Origin: an uncultured Synechococcus sp.
Lineage (GTDB): Bacteria > Cyanobacteriota > Cyanobacteriia > Phormidesmidales > Phormidesmidaceae
Assembly (NCBI GenBank): GCA_937911865.1
Contig: CALDSK010000308.1
Location: forward strand, 19,385 to 83,384
Direction: 5' to 3'
DNA: 64,000 bases
Under the pieces are notes generated by a model, which saw nothing but the letters and a program-made list of their open reading frames with translations, was not told the DNA's origin and did not search any database. This document shows positions 1 through 9,267 of this stretch, piece by piece. Within the stretch, counting starts at the first letter, position 1; every line of letters starts with the position of its first letter. A program made the position numbers and the translations under genes.

Positions 1-797
1 GGAAATAGAGTACGACCGTCTGTTCCCTTTACTAGCCAGGCTGTGAGCACTTGTAGTGGGTTGAACAGGTGAAACCAGTCGGCAGAACTTCGGGTGTGTG
101 TAATATTTAGACCTAGCGTTAGCAAGCCAAAACTGAGGCCAGAAATTAACCAGGTTTGTAGTCCCTGTAGGCCGGTCCCTAGTAGGGCAAACCAAAGCCC
201 TGCGGCGTAAAAGCAAAAAGTAAGCGCGCCTAGCAGGCTATAAAATCCTAGAATAGCGGTGAGGGGATAGGTGCTGCCCAAGCCCGTCAACAGATGTAGC
301 GGCAGCAATAGCCCAATGCCCAGGTACAACAGAATAGGGACACCCAGCAGCTTCCCTACTAAAATCTCTCGTCTTGAGAGTGGACTCATTCGTAAAAAGT
401 TGATGGTTCCCCGCCGAGACTCTTTTGAGAGATCGGCTGCCAGTAGATAAACGCCAGCGACAATTAGGGTCCATACCAGCACGAAACTGAGGTCGCGAAA
501 TACATCTGCCCAGACAAACGTCCAATCAATTAAAGGCATTTTCCCTGGGCCTAGCTCGCAGTATTGGTTGCTATCGACTAAGCGCAAGCAGTAGCGAGAA
601 TTGCTGTACTTCCCCGTTGGTAGCTGGGTGAGGCGTTGAAAAACAACGGCTCCCTGTACCAGAAGAGAGAATAATCCGGTTAGGATGACGTTGCGCCAGC
701 GTAGCCTGCCCTGCCATTCGCGCAGTAGCTGTGGGTTGAAATGCCCTACTCGGTCGAAGAGCGTTTCAGAGAAGTAAGTGAGTAGTTTTGGGCTCAT
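1..797 (-). CDS. ABC-2 type transporter permease (3' part outside window)
   Basis: Translating the minus strand from the ATG at 797 gives about 265 codons that stay open to the left edge, so the C-terminus is missing. It begins MSPKLLTYFSETLFDRVG and has a soluble start, a first membrane helix near residue 40, a loop with two cysteines, then at least four more hydrophobic segments (near residues 105-120, 150-170, 180-210 and 215-235). A 'SRREILVGKLLG' stretch before a helix is typical of ABC-2 permeases. Its start overlaps the stop of the ATPase gene (ATAATG), so the two are translationally coupled. It is most likely the membrane half of an exporter with the upstream ATPase; the substrate cannot be told. 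Confidence 0.85.
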   Translation of the reverse strand, partial: MSPKLLTYFSETLFDRVGHFNPQLLREWQGRLRWRNVILTGLFSLLVQGAVVFQRLTQLPTGKYSNSRYCLRLVDSNQYCELGPGKMPLIDWTFVWADVFRDLSFVLVWTLIVAGVYLLAADLSKESRRGTINFLRMSPLSRREILVGKLLGVPILLYLGIGLLLPLHLLTGLGSTYPLTAILGFYSLLGALTFCFYAAGLWFALLGTGLQGLQTWLISGLSFGLLTLGLNITHTRSSADWFHLFNPLQVLTAWLVKGTDGRTLF

Positions 798-1867
798 TAT
801 GACACCTGTTTGTGGTCTAAATGCTTGAGGAAGATGGTTTCGAGACTTTCACGCGTGTGATTGAACTGCCGGATGGGAATGCCTGTGGCAATGAGCGATC
901 GCAACAAGTCTCCTGCTGCTTGGTCATCACCGGTAAACTCCACGCAAATTTCGTGTTCAGATACGGGTGTTTGAGAGACCACGCAAGTGTGTTCGCTGAG
1001 GGCTTGCGCCAGCGCTTGCCGATCGCCCAAGGTCGCAACAAAAATCTGCTGCTGACTGAGGCGGTCGTACAGCTCGATGATAGGTGCGCTTTCGACCAGG
1101 TAGCCAAGCTCCATAATGCCGATAGTGGTGCAAAAGTCGGCCAGATCACTGAGTACGTGCGAAGAAATCAGGACGGTCATACCGTCTTTCTGAAGCTTTT
1201 TGATGATGTCGCGAAATTCCATGCGGGCCACCGGGTCTAGGCCTGACACGGGTTCGTCAAGGACCAGCACAGAAGGGCGGTGAATGATGGCTCTTGCTAG
1301 CCCAAGGCGTTGCTTCATCCCGCGCGATAGTTCTGTGGTGCGGCTACAGTGTTTGCTGCTGAGCTGAACCAAGTCTAGGATTTCGTAGAGGCGATCGCGC
1401 CTTAACTTTGGTGGGATGCTATACAGCCGGGCGAAATAGTCTAAGTACTGCCACACCGTTAGGTCGTCGTACAGTGGGTAATCGTCTGGCAAAAAGCCGA
1501 TACAGCGCTGTAGCTGCGGTGAGCTTTTGTCTTGCCGAAAGGGTTCGCCCCCAATGAAGACTTCTCCTAGCGTAGGCGACTGCGCACCTACCATCATCGA
1601 CATCAGCGTGGTCTTTCCTGCACCGTTGGGGCCGATGAGGCCATAGACTTCACCCGAAAAGAGATCGAGGTCAATATCGTTGACCACCGTTTTTCGCTGG
1701 AAGCGTTTGGTGAGGTTGCGAACAGACAGTGTTGGGCTGTCAGTTCGCGACAGGTGAGCTGATCGATGTGGATGTATGGGTACAGAAGTCATCTGATAGT
1801 TAAAGCTAAGACCTGCGTAGGCGCTATCTGAGCTGAAGTTGTTGGAAGTGATTTCTGGAGACTTCAC
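797..1867 (-). CDS. ABC transporter ATP-binding protein
   Basis: This is a 356-residue nucleotide-binding subunit. The ABC domain starts near residue 47 (LSVRNLTKRF). It shows Walker A GPNGAGKTT near residue 80, the signature region SRGMKQRLGLARA, Walker B VLVLDEPVSGLDP, and the switch histidine in VLISSHVLSD. The order and the C-terminal extension resemble CcmA/NatA-type exporter ATPases that pair with ABC-2 permeases. The first 45 residues look unlike the domain, so an internal ATG at residue 25 (MTSVPIHPHRS) is a possible alternative start. It is followed directly by the permease with overlapping stop and start, so both probably form one export complex in the plasma membrane. Confidence 0.92.
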   Translation of the reverse strand: MKSPEITSNNFSSDSAYAGLSFNYQMTSVPIHPHRSAHLSRTDSPTLSVRNLTKRFQRKTVVNDIDLDLFSGEVYGLIGPNGAGKTTLMSMMVGAQSPTLGEVFIGGEPFRQDKSSPQLQRCIGFLPDDYPLYDDLTVWQYLDYFARLYSIPPKLRRDRLYEILDLVQLSSKHCSRTTELSRGMKQRLGLARAIIHRPSVLVLDEPVSGLDPVARMEFRDIIKKLQKDGMTVLISSHVLSDLADFCTTIGIMELGYLVESAPIIELYDRLSQQQIFVATLGDRQALAQALSEHTCVVSQTPVSEHEICVEFTGDDQAAGDLLRSLIATGIPIRQFNHTRESLETIFLKHLDHKQVS

Positions 1868-2116
1868 CTATCACTTCAACCTTTCCGGAAAGTACGAACG
1901 CAGAGATCGTGCGCTATGTTCTAGACGCGGTGGTCAGAGCAGATATAGACTCTAACAATATTCACAACAATCCATGCTTTCGAACTCTAGTTACGTTTCC
2001 TTGAGCGCTTTCTGGACGTCTTCTAAATGTCTTCTAGAAAAAATTGTAGAGAAGACAGACGCTTCTTTTTTATAGAGGCATAGAGGCTTGTTTGACTATT
2101 GTCGGTAGTCCATTTT

Positions 2117-2487
2117 TTACTCAGAGGTGATTGGCAAATGAACTAGACCTGAAACTATCCATAATCGACGTTCCTGTAGCCGATTGCTGCTGTTGAGCTG
2201 TAGTAACCAAACCGTAGTACGTGCTATAGCAGTGAATGGTATCAGCTCACCATTCTTAGTCTGAAAATGCGTTTGCCAACTATCTCGCCTGGGTTGATAT
2301 AGCCGCGTAATTTTCTTCGTTTTTGGATCAATAGAGGCAATATCACTGCCCTTAAATGTGTTGCAGAGCTTGCAGGCTAACGCAAGATTATCTGCATCTG
2401 TCTGTCCACCATGCTTTATTCACAGCAATTATGAGCACGCTCTGTTACCACTCGTCGTAAAGGTGCTGAAATGTAAGTCTTACTCAT
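2117..2487 (-). pseudogene. HNH endonuclease pseudogene with internal deletion
   Basis: The minus strand from ATG 2487 reads MSKTYISAPLRRVVTERA then HNCCE and hits a stop at 2416-2418. Shifting frame at that point restores a long homologous tail: HGGQTDADNLALACKLCN, KGSDIASIDPKTKKITRLY, and an end at TAA 2117. This is the known pattern of small cyanobacterial HNH endonucleases, in which a Cys-pair segment, the catalytic H-x-DH region and HGG...LALAC...CN follow each other. Here the residues expected between CCE and HGG, including the catalytic His-Asp segment, are gone. The ATG overlaps the stop of the upstream small gene by ATGA, so this was the second gene of a two-gene unit. Confidence 0.82.
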
Positions 2488-2849
2488 GCAACACTGGTCT
2501 GCTCCTGCAGCTTGAGATAAGCCCTTGCTTTTGCTGTTCGAACGACATGTTCTAAATATTCGTATTGCTTCCAAAGGAGGGCTTCTTGTTTACTCAATGA
2601 CTCTGCTTTGTACCTGTCTGATAGCTGGTCAATTTGAGTTTGCAAGCCTGGTGAGGGCCGCAGTGCCAAAACCTCCTCTGGCGTTGGCAGATTAGCTAAA
2701 AAATTCATTACTTCCGAGAACCCGTTAAACCCTTCCTGTGGCCGAGCGGTTAGTTCATCAAGGCCTAGCGCCAGAACTTCAGGTATTTGCGCTTCAAGGC
2801 CGCTAATTTTACTGAAAAGGTCTTCGGGAAGATCGAGGGTAATTTGCAT
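2484..2849 (-). CDS. Small conserved protein, partner of HNH endonuclease
   Basis: This 121-residue soluble protein starts MQITLDLPEDLFSKI, a strand-helix opening reminiscent of DNA-binding antitoxin folds, and ends in a charged helical region (LLWKQYEYLEHVVRTAKARA). Proteins with this opening and this tail are, from memory, common in cyanobacteria directly upstream of HNH endonucleases, and here too the next gene is an HNH endonuclease joined by an ATGA overlap. That endonuclease is broken, so this gene may be a survivor. Whether it is an antitoxin, an adaptor or something else is unknown. Its own frame is intact. Confidence 0.72.
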   Translation of the reverse strand: MQITLDLPEDLFSKISGLEAQIPEVLALGLDELTARPQEGFNGFSEVMNFLANLPTPEEVLALRPSPGLQTQIDQLSDRYKAESLSKQEALLWKQYEYLEHVVRTAKARAYLKLQEQTSVA

Positions 2850-3078
2850 ATCGAGTGTCAGAATACTGTTTCTGCTTTCACTGGCTATGCCTGATTATAA
2901 ATGATGGATTTGACCCTTCCATTTGTTCCAGGTGGCCTCGTTAGTGCCATAAGGCATCGAGTCATTTGCCATACCAACCATTGTCCTTCATTACAGATAT
3001 GTGGCATCAAGACAACTCGATAACTCAGATACCGTGGCGGGAATTCTGGGTGTTAGGTGAGTAGGAGTTGATTGGTCC

Positions 3079-4602
3079 ATGAGAAAGATTGGGTTTGCGT
3101 CATGGATGCTCGCTGCGACGATGGCTATTGTTCCTCGTGCTGCTTCAGCTCGTGATACTGCTGCTGAGGTGGCTGCTATTCAATTAACGACACTGCCCTC
3201 CATTGAACTGGCTCAGGTGACGAGTGTTTTTGAGCTGTCAGATGTGCAGCCCGGCGACTGGGCTTTTAGCGCCCTTCAGCGTCTGGTAGAAGACTATGGC
3301 TGTCTGGAGGGTTATCCCGAGCGCTCTTTCAGGGGCGATCGCGCGCTGACTCGCTATGAGTTCGCTGCTGGGCTCAATGCCTGTTTAGACGTTGTCATTC
3401 CGCTGGTGTCAGTTGACGAGCCTGACGTTATTCGTCGGCTGTATCAAGAGTTTGCCGCCGAGCTGAGCGTTTTAAGAAGCCGGGTCGATGGCTTGGAGGC
3501 TGACGTTGCTGAGCTAGAGGCTAATCAATTCTCTACCACGACTCGGTTTACAGGGACGTTGAATGCGCATTTGGTTTTGCCTTTTGGTGATGCGGATGAA
3601 GGGCGCGATCGCGTGATTGCTCAAGACCCTTTGGCTGCACCCTCAGCGCTTGACAATCGTGTGGGTGGAGCAGAAGCTGATGCTACTTTCGACTACGAGG
3701 CATCGCTCAATCTCACAACTAGCTTTACTGGTGAAGATCGACTGCGGATTAATGTATCGGCAACCGATGCAACGGCAGCGCTAGGCAACAGTGAATTTGG
3801 GTTGAATAATGCGACCTTAGGGAACGAAGATAGCGCTAGGCTCGATGAGGTTTCTTATAGCTTTCCGGTAGGCGATCGCATTCACACCACACTCTCAGCT
3901 CAAGGGCTTACCCCTGGTGATTTGGCGAGTAGCCTGATTCAGACCACCGCTGATAATGCTGTCGCCGCGCTTGGCCATCCTGAGTTTTACTTTCTCTACC
4001 CTGGTGGTGACTTTAGCGCAGCGGCCAACATCGATTTGACCAACAGCCTTGTGCTCGATTTGGCCTATCACACAGATGCTAGCAACGAGAATCAATCTGC
4101 TCGCGGGCTGTTTGATGACTATAGCTATATGGCTCAGCTCAACTTGCTGACTGATGGCCTGATAGATGCCGCCGTTGTCTACTTAGACGGCGATCAAAGT
4201 ACTGATTTTGCCGGGGGGACTGGCGCTGTATTGTTGGAGTCCAATGCTATCGAAGTTGCGCCTGAATACACGTTGGCAGGCTTAGTCAGCTTAGATTTGG
4301 GCCGTATGGTGATTTCTGGCCACTATGCGCACAGCCCTGCTGATGGCATAGAGGGTGATCTGGATTCCTATGCTGGCGGTATTACCTTTCCAGGGTTGTT
4401 TGGTGAAAATAATGAGCTTGGCATATACGGTGGTATTTCTCCGGCGATTAATCGCGATCCGCTATTGATTGAAGCCTACTACAGGCTAAATATGAACGAA
4501 TTCTTTACCCTGACACCGGCGCTGATTTATACCGACAGCGACGCTGATGTGGATGATGACGATAACTTCTACGGCGCGGTTCGAGCTGGATTTAGCTTTT
4601 AG
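3079..4602 (+). CDS. Iron uptake porin (SLH domain plus OprB-type barrel)
   Basis: This 507-residue protein has a signal peptide at the N-terminus (cut likely after AASA), then an SLH domain at about residues 50-110 (DVQPGDWAFSALQRLVEDYG, then FRGDRALTRYEFAAGLNAC). A short coiled coil follows near residues 125-155, and then a long beta-rich barrel region ends in F-S-F, the usual outer-membrane C-terminal signature. This is the architecture of the SomA/Slr1841 family of cyanobacterial porins, which carry small solutes and iron across the outer membrane and bind the cell wall with the SLH domain. It appears to be a single-gene unit, with a convergent acyltransferase downstream. Confidence 0.93.
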   Translation: MRKIGFASWMLAATMAIVPRAASARDTAAEVAAIQLTTLPSIELAQVTSVFELSDVQPGDWAFSALQRLVEDYGCLEGYPERSFRGDRALTRYEFAAGLNACLDVVIPLVSVDEPDVIRRLYQEFAAELSVLRSRVDGLEADVAELEANQFSTTTRFTGTLNAHLVLPFGDADEGRDRVIAQDPLAAPSALDNRVGGAEADATFDYEASLNLTTSFTGEDRLRINVSATDATAALGNSEFGLNNATLGNEDSARLDEVSYSFPVGDRIHTTLSAQGLTPGDLASSLIQTTADNAVAALGHPEFYFLYPGGDFSAAANIDLTNSLVLDLAYHTDASNENQSARGLFDDYSYMAQLNLLTDGLIDAAVVYLDGDQSTDFAGGTGAVLLESNAIEVAPEYTLAGLVSLDLGRMVISGHYAHSPADGIEGDLDSYAGGITFPGLFGENNELGIYGGISPAINRDPLLIEAYYRLNMNEFFTLTPALIYTDSDADVDDDDNFYGAVRAGFSF

Positions 4603-4667
4603 ATTTAGCCTTTAAAGCTACCTTTAGAGCGGGTAGCCGCCACTGTGGCTTTTATCAAAGATTGAGG

Positions 4668-6044
4668 TCATGTGTTGGGAGTTGCACGCGTTTGTTTTAA
4701 TCGGCGCTGGATTTGGTTAAACCCAGCTTCAAATCCGATGCCGATGGCGCAGCAGGTGAAGGTAACTACTACGAATCTTGGCCAATAGAATGGTATGAGC
4801 GGGGTTGCGATCGCCCACAGCACCAGATAAACGTTCATGTGAGTGAGGTATATACCGTAGGAATATTTTCCTACGCCTTTTTCAACTATTTGGCTGGCTG
4901 CTCTAGCTAGAAAATGAAGAAAACGAAAGTTGAAATTCGACAGGTTGATTTGAGATAAACAGATAAGACCGCAGAACAAACCGACGGTAAGAAAGACTTC
5001 TTGAAAGATGTGGTTAAGAGTATGGTCTATCCAGCTAAATGCTAGTCCGGTTGCAAAACAACAGAGATTGAAGATTTTGTATTTAGGGTTGAACAGTAGC
5101 TGTTCTGTTCCTTTGTATAGGGTTAGATGAGACGGCTTCGTCTTATTTACGCTGCAGCTTGTTGATTTGCCAGCAGGCTGAATGACGGCCATCGCTATGT
5201 ACATGCCAAAGACAAACTCAAAAAGTCTAGCCGGGAAAAAGGCAAAAGCAACAGTGGTAGAAAAATCTTCTATTTGTCCTATTAACAAGAAAGAACAAAC
5301 TGTACGGTACGCTAGCGAAAACAAAAGTGCTCTTAGCAATAGTTTGGGCCAGCCCCAGGCTTGGCCTAGCCGAATGAGTAGTGGAAAGATGAAATAGAGC
5401 TGTAGTGATAACCCTATATACCACCAAGCCCCATTCAAGAAGTAGTAATAGTCTGGAATGAAGTTTCGCAGCGTTGTAAACGTGGCCAGTAAAGCCGTCA
5501 TAACCGACCAGGGATCTGCCTGCCATAGTTCTTGACCAAAGGGCGCGAAGTTCGGATCGATATAGTAGGCAACTAGAGCCAACACAATGGCTGCCCAGAA
5601 AAGTGGAAAGATTCTGAAAATCCGCTTTTGCCAAAAGGCGACTAGCGGCATGGAACTAGCCGTTTTACTGCCGGTATCTTTCGCGCCATACCGTCTCCAC
5701 CAAGATGCTGTGAGCCCGAATCCGCTGATAACTAAGAAAACGTTGACACCAGCGCTGCCCGCAGAAATAAATATCTCTAGAGCCGCAGCCACTGTGTTCT
5801 TAATGCCAATATTCTTAATGCCACCCGCTGTCAGTGCTGCTGCTGTTTCACTGAAATCTAAATAACCCTGAGTATTTCCCATCAGGTGATAAGCAACAAT
5901 CCATACAATTGCCCACCCCTTTACAGTATTCAGGCTGCGGCTAATCAGTTCGTAGGGCTGTTCCGTATGCTTCACGTTGCGGCTGATATTGTGGCTCGTA
6001 TCGTAGGCGTCCTTAACTGCAATAGCGGGGTGGGTGACGTTCAA
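4668..6044 (-). CDS. Acyltransferase family 3 (OafA-like) membrane protein
   Basis: This 458-residue integral membrane protein has about ten hydrophobic segments. Near residue 40 it reads LNTVKGWAIVWIVAYHLM, the conserved start of the acyltransferase-3 fold with its key histidine, and NVFLVISGFGLTASWWRR follows, the second hallmark. KRIFRIFPLFWAAIVL is the third. Such proteins transfer acetyl or other acyl groups to sugars of exopolysaccharide, lipopolysaccharide or secondary metabolites at the plasma membrane. A basic insertion at about residues 300-320 separates the N- and C-terminal helices. No glycan genes lie beside it, so the acceptor is unknown. Confidence 0.88.
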   Translation of the reverse strand: MNVTHPAIAVKDAYDTSHNISRNVKHTEQPYELISRSLNTVKGWAIVWIVAYHLMGNTQGYLDFSETAAALTAGGIKNIGIKNTVAAALEIFISAGSAGVNVFLVISGFGLTASWWRRYGAKDTGSKTASSMPLVAFWQKRIFRIFPLFWAAIVLALVAYYIDPNFAPFGQELWQADPWSVMTALLATFTTLRNFIPDYYYFLNGAWWYIGLSLQLYFIFPLLIRLGQAWGWPKLLLRALLFSLAYRTVCSFLLIGQIEDFSTTVAFAFFPARLFEFVFGMYIAMAVIQPAGKSTSCSVNKTKPSHLTLYKGTEQLLFNPKYKIFNLCCFATGLAFSWIDHTLNHIFQEVFLTVGLFCGLICLSQINLSNFNFRFLHFLARAASQIVEKGVGKYSYGIYLTHMNVYLVLWAIATPLIPFYWPRFVVVTFTCCAIGIGFEAGFNQIQRRLKQTRATPNT

Positions 6045-6184
6045 ATGTTGCCCAGAAGTAGCCTTGCTGTGTCCTTGTAGGCGCTACCCGGAGAGGCGTA
6101 AAGACCGCCCAGCCAAAACAGCCACACGCCTTGTCACATTTGGTAAACTGAAAAGCAAACAATATCAAAAGGACTTGCTACGGT

Positions 6185-7666
6185 ATGACCGCCGCCATTT
6201 TTGAACAGCCCCTGCGCCTAGAGCAGATTCCTTCGCTCACTTATTCCTCTACAGCTGATAAGTTTGACGAAACCTGGAGAGCACCCCTGTCTACTCTGCT
6301 AGGGCTGGGCCGCGCTGTCGGTGCCGACTTTGTAGAGTTTTTCTTGGAGCGTAAGAATTACATCAGTTGTCTAGCTGAAGACGACGCCATTACTAGCATT
6401 GACCCTAGCCTCGTGTCTGGTGCAGGCGTTCGTGTATTCAAAGGCAGCTCAGACTGCTACGTCAGTACCAATGACTTAACGTTTGATGGCCTGAAGGCTG
6501 CCTTAGAAAAGGGCCTAGCTATTATGGATTTGGCGATGCCTAGTGCCGACGCTAGTGTTCCTGAAATTAACCTAGAGCCTTTGCGCGACTATGGCGTTAC
6601 GCGCGGTAAGGACAACTGGCTCGCTAGCTGCCCTTCTATGCAAACGATGGGCGACGTTTTGCTAGAGGCAAACGCTGCGCTCAGCGAGAAAGCTGATCAT
6701 GTGCAGGCTCGTCGGGCTTCTTACTTCCGCGATTGGCAAGAGGTGCTGGTGGCTTCGAGCGATGGTACCTTTGCTCGCGACGTTCGTTTAACTCAGTCGG
6801 TTGGTTTCAATTTGCTGTGCGCTGATGGTGAGCATCGCTCGTCGATTGGTGAGCGTTTGGGCAATACTGGCGATCCGAGCTTTTTGACGGCTTGGGACTA
6901 TAACGAAACTGCCGGGAAAGTGGCTGAAGCGGCGAGCAACATGCTCTACGCCGACTATGTCGAGTCGGGCAACTATCCGGTGATTATGGCTAACCACTTT
7001 GGTGGCGTGATTTTTCATGAGGCCTGTGGTCACCTGCTAGAGACTACTCAGATAGAGAAAGAGACAACACCTTTCTTGAATAAGAAAGGTGAAAAGGTGG
7101 CTCACGAGAGTTTGACTGCCTGGGATGAAGGGTTGTCTTCTGAAGCCTTTGGCACGATTGATATGGACGATGAAGGCATGCCGGTGCAGCGAACGCTGCT
7201 GATTGAAAACGGCATTTTGAAGAACTTTATTTCTGACCGGGCAGGCGAGATGCGCACGGGGCACCCGCGCACGGGTAGCGGCCGTCGTCAGGGCTATACG
7301 CACGCAGCGGCTTCTCGGATGCGCAACACTTACATTGCGCCCGGTGAGCACTCAGTAGAAGAACTGTTTGCGTCGGTTGAGAAAGGTATTTACTGCAAGA
7401 AGATGGGCGGCGGCAGCGTCGGCCCGACAGGGCAGTTTAATTTTGCGGTCGATGAGGCCTATTTAATTGAGAACGGCAAAATTACCAAGCCGTTGAAAGG
7501 GGCTACGCTGATTGGTGAAGCAACCGGCATTATGAACAAAATTTCGATGTGTTCTAACGATATTAGTTTGGCACCGGGATTTTGTGGTTCGGTCAGTGGC
7601 AGCGTGTATGTAACGGTGGGCCAGCCCCATATCAAGGTCGATGACATCACTGTTGGTGGGCGGTAG
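6185..7666 (+). CDS. tldD: TldD-type metalloprotease
   Basis: This 493-residue protein belongs to the TldD/PmbA family. The zinc-binding HExxxH motif is visible as HEACGH at residues 278-283. Downstream are the conserved GSGRRQGYTH and MGGGSVGPTGQFNF segments. TldD and TldE form a heterodimeric protease that processes unfolded leader peptides, with TldD carrying the active site. Here the partner gene lies about 100 bp downstream on the same strand. An AAGGA element precedes the ATG. It is intact and of normal family length. Confidence 0.95.
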   Translation: MTAAIFEQPLRLEQIPSLTYSSTADKFDETWRAPLSTLLGLGRAVGADFVEFFLERKNYISCLAEDDAITSIDPSLVSGAGVRVFKGSSDCYVSTNDLTFDGLKAALEKGLAIMDLAMPSADASVPEINLEPLRDYGVTRGKDNWLASCPSMQTMGDVLLEANAALSEKADHVQARRASYFRDWQEVLVASSDGTFARDVRLTQSVGFNLLCADGEHRSSIGERLGNTGDPSFLTAWDYNETAGKVAEAASNMLYADYVESGNYPVIMANHFGGVIFHEACGHLLETTQIEKETTPFLNKKGEKVAHESLTAWDEGLSSEAFGTIDMDDEGMPVQRTLLIENGILKNFISDRAGEMRTGHPRTGSGRRQGYTHAAASRMRNTYIAPGEHSVEELFASVEKGIYCKKMGGGSVGPTGQFNFAVDEAYLIENGKITKPLKGATLIGEATGIMNKISMCSNDISLAPGFCGSVSGSVYVTVGQPHIKVDDITVGGR

Positions 7667-7773
7667 TCACGCGCTCTTTTGTTTTGCCTGAAGTAGGTCT
7701 CCTTTGATAGGAATTTACATCAGGCTTTGTTTGATAGTTTTCTGTAAGCAGCTTAGGATTGTTCATTTTCTCC

Positions 7774-9117
7774 ATGTCAAAAATTCAAACGATTGCACAG
7801 CAGGCTGAGGCGATCGCACAAAAGCTCAGTCTCTCTAAATACGATATCTACGGTTCTTCTGTGGATGAAACGAGCGTTCAGGTAGATAGAGGCACGCCTA
7901 AGCAGGTTAAAGCGTCTAACCGTTCGAGCGTGATTGTTCGCGTGTGGAACGAACAAAACCAGATCGGTGTGACCTCTACGACCGATACCGACGAAACTGG
8001 CCTAGAAATGGCGCTTAAGACCGCTTATGAAGCAAGTGCTTTTGGCGTGAAAGAGAACGCGCCAGACTTTAGCCCGATGGCGACAGCGCCTACCGCTAAG
8101 GTGGACTTTACTAAGGCGGAGCCCGCTCCTGTTCCTCAGCTAGTAGAGACTTTGATCGAAGCGGAGAAGGGTGTTTTGGATGCACATGAGGCGATTGTCT
8201 CTGTGCCTTATAACGGCATTGCTCAGCGCGATATTGAGCGGTTTTATCTCAACAGTGAGGGGGCGCAGCGCAGCGAAGAGCGGACCTATGCGTCTGTTTA
8301 CTTGTATGGCAAGACGGAGCAGGAAGGTCGTAAGCCACGCGCGGCTGGGGCGATGCGATTTAAGAACGGGCTGGCTCAGCTAGATGTGAACAGCTGTGTG
8401 AAAGAGGCGGCTGACAAGACAATTAGTCATTTGGACTATGAGAAAATTGAATCTGGGAAATATCCTGTTGTTTTCTCGGCAGAGGCTTTTCTAAGCTTGC
8501 TCAGCGCTTTCTCGAATATGTACAACGCTCAAAATGTGTTAGACAATCGCTCGCTCTCGACTGTTGAGTCGCTAGGAACAGAAGTGGCTAGTCCGCTGCT
8601 TTCTGTCTACGACGATGAGCTACATCCTGAGAATGTGTCTTCTGAGACGTTTGATGGTGAAGGGACACCGACGCGCCGTTTGCCTCTAATTGAAAAAGGT
8701 GTGCTGAAGAACTTTGTGCACAGCGCAGGGACGGCTAAACGAATGGACGCCGAGCCTACGGGGCATGCCAGCATTGGCGCGAAGGTTAGCGTAGGGCTGA
8801 ACTATATGGAAGTGCTGCCGGGCGAGTGGGCAGATGATGCCTACGATTTAGAGACTGCTGATGGGGTTGTTTTGATCGATGATTTACAGGCGCTCCATGC
8901 TGGGGTGAATGCACTACAGGGATCTTTTTCTCTACCTTTTGATGGCTGGCTGGTTAAAGACGGCAAGCGGATTAGCGTGGAGTCGGCAACCGTGGCGGGA
9001 GATTTTCGTGACGTGCTTAAAAGCATTACGCATATTGAGCCGAAAGCTGAAGTAACTCCCGGTGGTGTGTGCCCTCGCGTTTGGGTTAGTGAGCTATCGA
9101 TTACTGGCGAAGCGTAG
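7774..9117 (+). CDS. tldE: TldE/PmbA-type metalloprotease subunit
   Basis: The protein read from ATG 7774 starts MSKIQTIAQQAEAIAQKL and has 447 residues. The frame is open from a TTG at 7759, but that would add only FIFS-type residues, and an AGGA at about 7755 is better placed for the ATG. It is the non-catalytic TldE/PmbA partner: the HExxxH motif of TldD is absent, while the family end (SLPFDGWLVKDGKRISVES, then SATVAGDF) is present. The TldD gene directly upstream supports a heterodimer. A stem-loop terminator follows the stop. Confidence 0.93.
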   Translation: MSKIQTIAQQAEAIAQKLSLSKYDIYGSSVDETSVQVDRGTPKQVKASNRSSVIVRVWNEQNQIGVTSTTDTDETGLEMALKTAYEASAFGVKENAPDFSPMATAPTAKVDFTKAEPAPVPQLVETLIEAEKGVLDAHEAIVSVPYNGIAQRDIERFYLNSEGAQRSEERTYASVYLYGKTEQEGRKPRAAGAMRFKNGLAQLDVNSCVKEAADKTISHLDYEKIESGKYPVVFSAEAFLSLLSAFSNMYNAQNVLDNRSLSTVESLGTEVASPLLSVYDDELHPENVSSETFDGEGTPTRRLPLIEKGVLKNFVHSAGTAKRMDAEPTGHASIGAKVSVGLNYMEVLPGEWADDAYDLETADGVVLIDDLQALHAGVNALQGSFSLPFDGWLVKDGKRISVESATVAGDFRDVLKSITHIEPKAEVTPGGVCPRVWVSELSITGEA

Positions 9118-9160
9118 TATTGGGTACTTGCCTATATTTTCCTTGAGTAGGTCTAACTTT

Positions 9161-9200
9161 AAAGCCCTTCATCAGCTACGGCTAATGAAGGGCTTTTGCT
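9161..9200 (+). terminator. Rho-independent-like terminator after tldE
   Basis: AAAGCCCTTCAT at 9161-9172 pairs perfectly with ATGAAGGGCTTT at 9185-9196 across a 12-nt loop. It lies 43 bp past the tldE stop. The 3' T-run is short, so strength is uncertain; it could also serve the convergent ankyrin gene. Confidence 0.7.
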
Positions 9201-9228
9201 ATTGAAACGAGTGCCTTGGGTGTTACAA

Positions 9229-9267
9229 CTCAAGGCAATGGCTCAAGGCGATGACTCAAGACGGCTC
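9229..9267. repeat. Short tandem array, 13-nt period, 3 units
   Basis: Three consecutive 13-nt units begin with CTCAAG (9229, 9242, 9255) and drift in their second half. The array spans the stop codon and last codons of the ankyrin gene on the minus strand. Confidence 0.75.

Noticed and set aside
817..1240. Open frames on both strands inside the ABC ATPase gene
   Set aside because: They overlap the clear ATPase frame and have no protein-like motifs.
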